In this document: positions 56,414 through 64,000 of the stretch, piece after piece | How positions within the stretch are numbered: the stretch's first letter is position 1 | Layout: each line of letters begins with the position of its first letter | Source of the DNA: Gymnopilus junonius | Lineage: Eukaryota > Basidiomycota > Agaricomycetes > Agaricales > Galerinaceae | Reading direction: 5' to 3' | DNA length: 64,000 nt | Assembly: GCA_015501075.1 (NCBI GenBank) | Contig: JADNYJ010000180.1 | Span: 1 to 64,000 of the forward strand | The notes under the pieces: model-generated | The model's input: only the letters and a program-made list of their open reading frames with translations | The model's database searches: none | What the model was told of the DNA's origin: nothing | Program-made: the position numbers and the translations under genes

Positions 56414-57897
56414 TTGACTGCTTTGATTTCTACACTATCATATTTGCGACATTCTCTCAGTGTTCTTCCAATGACAACCCCATATTCATCATACAGTACT
56501 TCTGGACAATCCGCATATCCAGCGTCCCAGTCAACACCCACATCAACAGCGCACTTCACCTCAGTCTTATCCAGTGCCAGTTTCGCTGACCAAACCCCAG
56601 CACACCAGGTACACCTACACCCGTAGGGCGCGGAAGACCAAGGGGATCAGTTACAGGTGCAAAGAGGGGTAGAAAACCTCGTGGGGCTTTGCAGCTGGCG
56701 CTGCAGCATCGGCATCTCCTAGGCCTTTTGCCACCCTACGTTTGGTTCGACAAACAGTAATGCTGGGCCGACAAGTACACCGGCTTCATTTGGTACCCCT
56801 GTTTCGTCGTCGAGTAATACGGGGCATATGGTAAAGTACACTGGGCGATGCCCGGGTCGGAAGATTCAACAGCGGGAGGAGGCACTGCTTCGTCAGGTGC
56901 GACCACCGACGGGGGTGTCGCATCTGGTTCGACTAGTGTCAACGCTGACGGAACTTCGTTGGGGACCACTGTTTCATTGAGAGATGCCTCTGTTCTCAGG
57001 ACGCTTCATCTTCGAATGTTGGAGGGCATCATCCATGGTCATCGATCCTGCATTGATGGGTCCAGGTGGTACTATTACTGGAGCAATGAACGGCACTCAA
57101 CGAGGAATGCCAGGACCAGAAGGGACCGCTGTTGCTCCACCACTAATTTGTTAATGGCTGGCAGGGGACTTTCACAACTCTCTGGGCCTGGGAGGCTTGG
57201 TACTGCTGTGCCTGGGTTGGAGGAGGAAGGGGAAGGAGATGACGAGATCCTTCCTGCTATGGCAGATGATGATTATTCGGCCCAGCTTTCGTGGCAGAGT
57301 CAGTCGAAAGATAATTTGAAGTATGTTTTACGAAGCTGGATGCTTGTGAAATAAGATTATTTTCTGACTAGTCGTACTTCTACAGGGTGCTCATGGATAA
57401 TCTAAGTCCAGCACAGTATGATCGTTTTGAGGCCTACAGACGGCATGCATTGCCTAAGCAAGCTGTTAGAAAGGTATGTTCTTGTCGCTGCACCTTAGGA
57501 CTCCAAGCTCAACATATTTTATGGTACAGGTCATTCAACAAACATTGGGTCAACAAGTATCGCAGCCGGTAGCTCAGATCATTGCTGGTTTCTCTAAAGT
57601 CTTCGTTGGAGAAATGGTCGAGAAAGGTGAGTTGCTATCTGATGCTCTTGGCAGAGAAATGTTCGGCATTCCTTTATGACCGAACTTTTTCTCGGCAACT
57701 GTTATAAAAAAAAAGCCTCAATTGCTGATGCGGATTTTTCATATTTTTTTCCAGCTCGAGCGGTACAAGCCAGACGCGGAGAGACAGGTCCTTTATCGCC
57801 GGACCACCTGCGAGAGGCGTATAGGATGTATCAGCAAGAGACAGGTCACGTTGGTGCTGCGAGGCCATTGAGAGCGAAGAAGTTGTTCGTGCGATAA
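56414..57897 (+). CDS. taf11: TAF11, TFIID subunit, with AT-hook-like N-terminal extension and frame breaks
   Basis: TAF11 pairs with TAF13 through its histone fold inside TFIID. The C-terminal exons (57386-57473, 57530-57626, 57755-57897) join in phase and read LMDNLSPAQYDRFEAYRRHA, LPKQAVRKVIQQTLGQQVSQ, PVAQIIAGFSKVFVGEMVEK, ARAVQARRGETGPLSPDHLR and EAYRMYQQETGHVG, the complete TAF11 histone fold. The exon before them ends at 57320 after an acidic stretch (GLEEEGEGDDEILPAMADD). Further upstream the coding frame changes several times: TTPYSSYSTSGQSAYPASQS at 56480, PVGRGRPRGSVTGAKRGRKP (two AT-hook-like GRP cores) at about 56618, and MVIDPALMGPGGTITGAMNG at about 57038. That extension therefore holds three or more indels, either real or assembly errors. 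The true start is uncertain. Confidence 0.8.
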
Positions 57898-59149
57898 CGA
57901 TGATTCGACTCTTCGGATTTCTTTGTACATGAATTCGTTACACTGCCTCTCATTCCTTTTTGCCAGACACCCCATACCCAAGCCATATGCACTCCCAGAT
58001 ATTTCGAGTGCCACGAATTTTTAAATTTGGCAAATTTTACTGGAACTGCGAGGAACAATTGCCATCATTCCCTTCCGCGCGGCGTGCCCCATAAGTAGAA
58101 GGTTCTATCTCAAGTTCGACTACGACCTGTAATTCAGAGTTCGTTCTTCCATGGTGGGAAAACGGTTTTTAGGATGGCCCCCTTGGTGTTAGAGTATCAG
58201 TCAGGAAGATGGAACTGCAGCTGGAGTATCATTATGATTAGACTGTTTGTTGATTTCTGGTAATGCTGTCAATAGATATGCTACGTTGCACCATTAAATC
58301 ACTCTGGTAATACATTTCAGCATTTTCATTACGATCTCCTGCCTGCACTCGGAGAAGCTATTATGAAGCATGTCATTCCAGTGTAGGTCAATGGGGGTCG
58401 CAGGCTACTTCACTACATACTCTTATTAGGTTTCAACTTTCCAGTCGCGCTTTTGTCTGCCCTAAACACTCCCGTGACTGCCGACTGCGTGACCGGCCTC
58501 GATTGAGTCGTTGAAGGATGTACTTATGTTGGAATTGGAATTGGAATTGTGTTTTATTTATATCATAGGCTTGTTTTACATGACATTGTTTATCGCCTAT
58601 GTAGTGTGACACGGTATGACTCAGTTAATACTCTAAGTGTCCTGTTTATCTACTTTTGTCGTTACATCCCGTGGTTTTTATCTAATCATGGCTTGCGATC
58701 CGATATCGCTATCGCTAGGGTTAGGAATGGTCACCCTTGCTACTCCCGGAGTTAAGCTATATATAGCATCCTACATCATTCTACGCAACACCCCGTCATG
58801 CAGGTAATCGTTGTCGGCAGCGTGATCCTCGGCAGCTGGTTGCCGTTGAATCCTGAGCAGTTTAGTCCTCGCAGACTTGTCCTTTCGGTCGCTTTAGCCG
58901 TCTTTGATGTCGGAATGTCAAACTTCCACCTTGTGGTCCAGTTGGTCTTGCAGACAGGGGACTGGTTTACCAGCCTCGGCAATTACCAGGTCATTTGACC
59001 CCATCCCTATCCTTCCAGCTCCCCACGTGCTTCTCGGCAATACCAGCTTTTCACTGGCAAGGAGAGTAACATCACCATAATTTCATCAACAAGGTCAGCA
59101 AGCGTGGGTACGTCATTATCGGCTGCTGTGGCTCTATTTGGTCCGACTG
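57898..59149. other. Intergenic, nothing recognised
   Basis: Short frames at 58798-58998 (plus) and 59007-59192 (minus) show no known motif. A small repeat (TTGGAATTGGAATTGGAATT) lies at about 58530-58550. Confidence 0.35.
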
Positions 59150-59343
59150 CACCTAAGTATACCGACAGCATTCTTAAAGCCTTCCCAAACACAAGCTATT
59201 TTACCACGGTGTCACCTGGGGGCGTGTGAAATGTCACATGGTGTCTAAAGTGTTTTAACCATGTAACCGGCAGGGTTCGAACTTGTGTCCTACTGACTAA
59301 CCTAGGGTTATTCCGCGATGGTGCCACCTGAGCCACCGCGCCC
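59150..59343 (-). repeat. tRNA-derived SINE-like sequence
   Basis: On the minus strand the sequence begins GGGGCGCGGTGGCTCAGGTG and contains an A-box-like TGGCTCAGGTGG and, about 50 bp on, a B-box-like GTTCGAACCC, spaced like an internal RNA polymerase III promoter. The 5' and 3' arms do not pair as a tRNA, so it is not a working tRNA gene. The 3' limit of the unit is uncertain. Confidence 0.5.
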
Positions 59344-59779
59344 CTATGTACTTATGTATCGACAAACCTCCTCGCTTTCATATACAGGCGTAACCGGCCT
59401 AGCTGAAGGAAGGGAAGCCATGCAGGTGGAGCTTTACACGCCTTTTGAGCTCTTTTATGAACTAAACGGAACATGGACAGTGGAAACCCGTTCTATAAAT
59501 CCTCATCCATTATTTCAAGAGTGCAATTCGTCCAATCCAGCATTTCCTTTACGACTGCAGGTTAAGGGTATCAGGTCCGATACAACTCACTTATTTTCTG
59601 TCTCAAATCGCTATGCTATGTTACTGCATATCTTTACCACTCGCAAACCTTTCTGGCGGCCTTCCCAAATGAGTGCCCAAGACGGGAGCCATAACCAATT
59701 GAACGGGTGCCACCACATAAACTTAGTACACAACATTCATCCCTGGCAATTCAGACCCTCGACCCTACAAAAATGTGTC

Positions 59780-60680
59780 TCATGGGTCAGAAATTTTTCC
59801 ACATATTAAGGGAGAAAATGCCCACCCTTCACCATCGGAAGGCTCGAGAGTCTCCCTCAGATATGGATATGAACACGGGACTCGTTCTAGGCTTCCATTC
59901 CCCCCTGAGACTGTGGGCGTTCTGTACTTTTATCAGCCGCTGAGCCTGTCATTGCTTGCTGGGGGATTAGAATGTGTTTGTGCTCTGACGTGGAGCGTTT
60001 CGCAGAAGCAGAAAACTTCAAATTGCAAGATGGCGAGCCTTGGCAGACAGATCTGTACAGTATCGTAAAGCACAAGTCGTAGAATGGGATCTGTCAAATG
60101 CTGTTGAGGGAGTCTCTAGTGCAAGAACATATTATCGTTGACTTGCGGAATCTTCCCTTTTCACCAGGGAATAACAATTTTCACTATGAACTCAGGCAAC
60201 CTTTCATTCTCGATTTGGAACACCCTACTATCGTGCGGACCTTTATAAATCGGTCCAGGATGTTAAAAATTTCCTGGATAGTTTTAAACATTTTGTTCAG
60301 GAGTTATGTAGGAGCAAAAACATCTTATACTGGTAGGTTTTCCAAGATTTCTGATTGATGCTTGCTCCTGATATACGCAGGCCGTATTCTTGTTCGCTTG
60401 GAGTTATATGGACTCGGAACCTTAGAGCTGGGTCTGGTGCTTAGAATTCTGGAAGTATTAACACCTGTCCAAGGTCTCGATCCTGCATATGACTTCTTGC
60501 AGTCACCTACATCAGGAGATCTTCTTACTACTTCAGCAAAGCATCTTCACCGTGCATGGAAATCAAGCCCAGTAATATATCCATTGACGACCAGATGCAA
60601 TGGACAAGTTATTGCAGAATTTGCTGGAATATCACTTCCACAACAGAATGGCAGCCATTAGTGACCACTGAAACTTCTGT
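59780..60680 (+). pseudogene. Unrecognised protein relic with many frame breaks
   Basis: Readable pieces on the plus strand include SRVSLRYGYEHGTRSRLPFP, PETVGVLYFYQPLSLS, ERFAEAENFKLQDGEPWQT and DLYKSVQDVKNFLDSFKHFV, lying in different frames, then ISIDDQMQWTSYCRICWNIT near 60580. They resemble fragments of one Agaricomycete hypothetical protein but I can attach no domain name. Several stops and frame shifts make it a relic. Confidence 0.35.
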
Positions 60681-61219
60681 GCAGTGTGAAAGTAAGGCAT
60701 TCCAGATTATTCATGTTACAATGAATTCTTGTGTTTTAATTAACATCAGATAATCAGATTAATAAAAAAAAGCCAATAATCACTGGCCTCTGAAATCCCC
60801 AGCTCGCTACGCTCAACTTAGCATTTTGCCTGTACCGGATACATTTTGGTACTGAAAGTGAGCCATGAGTGCCACAATTACTATCTATGTCAATGATGTC
60901 ATTCTTGCCAAACCAGCTCATATTCCCTCCAAAGTTACAAGAAGCCCTCTGCATTTTAAAGCTACATTAAAATGTGTCACATCGGACAAGCCTAGCCAAC
61001 ACCAGACACTGCTTTTGAAAAGCTCAGGCCATTGTACTGAAGAAGTGGATGACGTTTTCTTTTGTAGCCACTGAATGGCTGCTCTTTCCATAACAACTTG
61101 TACTCCTCACAGGTGATAATGGTTTATCTGTGACCAATGTCTCTGTCGAGTGGAGACAGCAAGCATCTCATTCACCTTGTGTAAAACACGCATCTTCATT
61201 TCGAAGCCAAAGAGCAGTA
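60681..61219. other. AT-rich stretch with one small frame, nothing recognised
   Basis: A plus-strand frame at 60865-61074 (MSATITIYVNDVILAKPAHI) could be an exon of a transposon-related gene, but nothing supports it beyond being open. Confidence 0.3.
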
Positions 61220-61368
61220 CTGTACCATTTCATTCAATTTGGCACCCACGTGACTTTTTTGCACTTTTCAGAAATTCCAAAAAATCGGAAAAATCAAGAA
61301 ATAATTAAATCTGGGGTCAAAAAAAATGGCCATGATGTGTGACTGCCGAATTGAATGAAATGGTACAG
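61220..61368. mobile_element. 149-bp MITE with TA target duplication
   Basis: TA at 61218-61219 and 61369-61370 flanks ends that are inverted copies of CTGTACCATTTCATTCAATT plus a few more bases (24 of 25 matching, one T/C difference). The interior is short and AT-rich with no coding sequence. Size, TA duplication and ends fit a Stowaway/mariner-type miniature element. Its terminal repeat differs from both the mariner-type element and the MITE at 11.4-16.1 kb. Confidence 0.85.
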
Positions 61369-64000
61369 TATATGATTCTTGGGGCCATGAATCAGCTTCA
61401 TCTAGAGGACAGAAGTGGATACTGGTAAGAGAGGCAAAGTCAGCTGGTGGTTGGTAATGGGCAGGAAGTCAGAGAAAAGGTCAACTACTAGGCTTTATAC
61501 ATCCTATGTTAAAAAAAAAAGCAAAAATAAGAAATGATTTGGAACACCAGACAGCCCATACTGAGCTCAGACACTACCTGCATGGGGCTGGTAGTTTCAG
61601 CAGTGATAGTAAACCCTGCTCCAGGATATAAGTCCAGAGGTGGGAGGTTCAAGATAGAAAACTAGAAAACAGTCTGTATGGAGTACAAACTTGAAGAAAA
61701 TAATTCAAAATTACATCACACTAGAGTTTGCTTGTGACTTAGTCTTGTTACTCCATCCAAGACTAGGTTATGCACCATCATCACTCCCAAGCTTTTTCAA
61801 AATTCTCTGGATCTTATGCATTATGGGATGGATGATGATCTATCTGAGTTTTAAGTCACATAGCTGTCATCTAGTCATCACATTCCACTCCTGTAGACAA
61901 TGCTCTGGGCCAATGTACAGTCCTGTGTACCTTTTTGTGACTCAACAGCCAACACCATAAAAGTGTTCATTGTCTTAATTGAGTAGCCTAGTTTCTCAAT
62001 CCTTACATCGACCTAACTCTACCAACATGAATTCTAGCCAACCCTTGAACTGTATCTCTGGTAAGTCAAAGAGCCTTTGCTGCGATGTGATCCAGACATT
62101 GCTCAGATTTCATCCAGAGTTGGTCATGTTCTTCGCTAGCCATCTTGATTTGGCCACCTCTTTGGACAGGCTTTCAGATGCCCTGTAAGTGTTGGTTAGT
62201 CTTTGTAAATTGGGTCGCAAAGCTCAATGGTCCAACAGTGCAGAACTGACAGCAGGGACACCTTTTGTAAATATTCATGAAAGGTGAAGAGTCTTTCATG
62301 TCTAATTTATGTTCTCCTTTGAGCAGCTTTTCTTTGCAGGAGCCATCCTACAGAGGACCTCCTATCTCTTCCATCTCCTTGCCTTGTCATTGCCAGCCCT
62401 CTCGATTCCCTCTCTGAGCAAGTGATGCCATCTGTTTGGAATAATTCTTGTATGCCACCTATGGAAAGGCTCACTCATGCTGACAAAACCACATGGTTGA
62501 AGAGATGTGCCGATTCAGATGCAATTGAACCCAAACAAAAGAGGCATAAAGTGTCCTTCCAAGTTCCCAAAGACCTTACACTCAGGGCATATTCTCTGTG
62601 CTTGAAGTCCCTACCTCCGGCATACTCTCTGCCACCTAAAAAATTTTAAAAAAGTGTGTCCTATTATTGATCTCATTTTCTGCTTTGGCATCTAAACTCC
62701 ATTTAGAATCCTTGATATCTGTGATAGAATCGACATCTCCCAGGACCATGCCACATATCCAAGAGGAGGACCTTTGCAACTCTCAGTCTACTCCCAACAA
62801 CATTGCAGTGTCTGTTAACCTGGATTTTCCTTCAGGCAGCCAGAGCAATCTCCCCACCAATCTCAGCCAAACTTTGGGCATGTCTTTGAGCCTTAGCAGC
62901 AGGAAAAGTTTGCAGGTGCCTGACACAGTGAAAGATGCTGAAGTTCTTTCCCTGTTGCCAGCATTGAGCAACAATGATGAAAGGGAGCTAGCTCCTATGA
63001 CAAGAAGTCCTGGTCAACAACTGTCATGGTCATGTTACTCTGGCAACCTACCCAACATCTACTGAAGAGGATGGCAAGCTCCCAACTTCAGTCTGTTTGT
63101 TTTCTAGTAGTTCTCATTAAAGATAACATCCTTCAGCATGAAATCTTCACCCTCTCTTCCAACTCTGGGTGCTAACTTCTGCCTTGTTCTCAATCCTCTG
63201 CTTTGCCTCTCTGCTATTCATTTGACTTGCATCAGCAAAATGTGATTTCGGGCCATAGAGTGGGTATATGCCAAGGACAGACAAATATAGCAACAGGGTT
63301 TGGATCAGCTAGTATGTCATAGTCCATAGCATCCATAGAATGATGTAGCACTGTGTCTGTGCTATGCAGCTCTATGCAGCTCTGTCCACAAATTATCAGG
63401 TAATTTATATAGACTATTATAGAGATCTATAAAATATGTCATGTGCCTTGCCTCCTAGGCCTGTCAATGAATTCTTCCTTAAGTTCAATAATCTCACCTA
63501 AACTTCCAAGCCTGTCATATTATATAAATAGTTGAAAGTTTGAATTCAGTAATATTGCTGTCCTTTTGTCTTTCCCCTCATCATTGTCAGCCCTTTCCAC
63601 CCCTTCATCTCCTCTCTTCATTTCCCTTCTATTTCTCCCTTCTATTCATCCACCTCTCCTTCATCAATTATGGCTGGTGTCTGTTACCCAATTTCTGCCA
63701 TGAGTCCAGCCAACATCTGGCACAAGTAGTGTCATTTTCATAATATTGTATGTTTTCATTTATATAAACCATTCAAAAGTTCTTACTAACTAATTGGACA
63801 GATACTTAGGTCTTTGTTTTGTGAGTGATTGTGGAGAGGTTGGGGGATTAGTAGGATGTCGAGGGCAGTCTTGAGTGGTGTGTGACATTGATTTCGGACA
63901 CATGTGTCCCAAATCAACAAAGTCACATGATATATTTTAGTCACACTGCCACATACCTTAGTTACCGCCAACATAGTATTATGTAGTACCTAAGAGTTTA
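61369..64000. other. Repeat-like AT-rich region with unassigned open segments
   Basis: Plus-strand segments at about 62028-62185 (MNSSQPLNCISGKSKSLCCD), 62340-62649 (ADKTTWLKRCADSDAIEPKQ, KRHKVSFQVPKDLTLR) and 62667-63065 look like exons of one decayed gene, with composition like the transposon relics at 1-10 kb. No family is recognised. A 12-bp tandem (CTATGCAGCTCTATGCAGCT) lies at about 63361-63382. Confidence 0.3.

Noticed and set aside
59258..59343. Functional tRNA gene on the minus strand
   Set aside because: Promoter boxes are present, but the acceptor and anticodon arms do not pair, so a SINE-like origin is more likely.
1..64000. CRISPR arrays, operons, ribosome binding sites and other prokaryotic features
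   Set aside because: The sequence is eukaryotic (spliceosomal introns, fungal gene families), and no regularly spaced repeat-spacer array was seen.

Overview
The window is a piece of a filamentous basidiomycete genome, most likely an Agaricomycete (mushroom former). The evidence is many 47-60 bp GT-AG introns, Plavaka and KDZ transposases, alpha-kinase-like genes, Rab18, a SWAP splicing factor, TAF11 and an Sfp1-like zinc-finger gene. No species can be named from the sequence.

Layout. 1-10.4 kb is an AT-rich graveyard of nested transposons: the 3' end of a Plavaka transposase, a broken PIF1-type helicase with a ubiquitin-protease-like tail, an alpha-kinase-like pseudogene cut by a KDZ element (5119-7054, with an 8-bp target duplication CCAAAACT), and a degraded integrase-core gene. 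11360-16134 is a Tc1/mariner-type transposon bounded by inverted repeats and TA. It carries its DDE transposase and an intact 571-codon gene of unknown function, and its right terminal repeat is itself split by a 710-bp MITE.

16.4-29.98 kb holds host genes: an unrecognised pseudogene, a SWAP-type splicing factor, a drug/metabolite-family membrane transporter, ketopantoate hydroxymethyltransferase, Rab18, a relic of O-acetylhomoserine sulfhydrylase and an unrecognised multi-exon gene. About 30.1-34.0 kb is a second large element with long, partly tandem inverted ends. It encloses an integrase-core gene and the catalytic C-terminal part of an alpha-kinase-like protein.

34-39.8 kb holds little. 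39.8-43.2 kb is an Sfp1-like transcription factor, followed by about 11.4 kb without a recognisable gene. 54.6-57.9 kb carries a three-finger GLI/YY1-like C2H2 protein and TAF11. 58-64 kb returns to repeats: a tRNA-derived SINE-like sequence, a broken unknown gene, a 149-bp MITE and unrecognised AT-rich fragments.

Several conserved host genes (panB, SWAP, TAF11) need one or more small frameshifts to be read through. These may be recent decay or uncorrected indels in the assembly, and this limits the exactness of the models given here.
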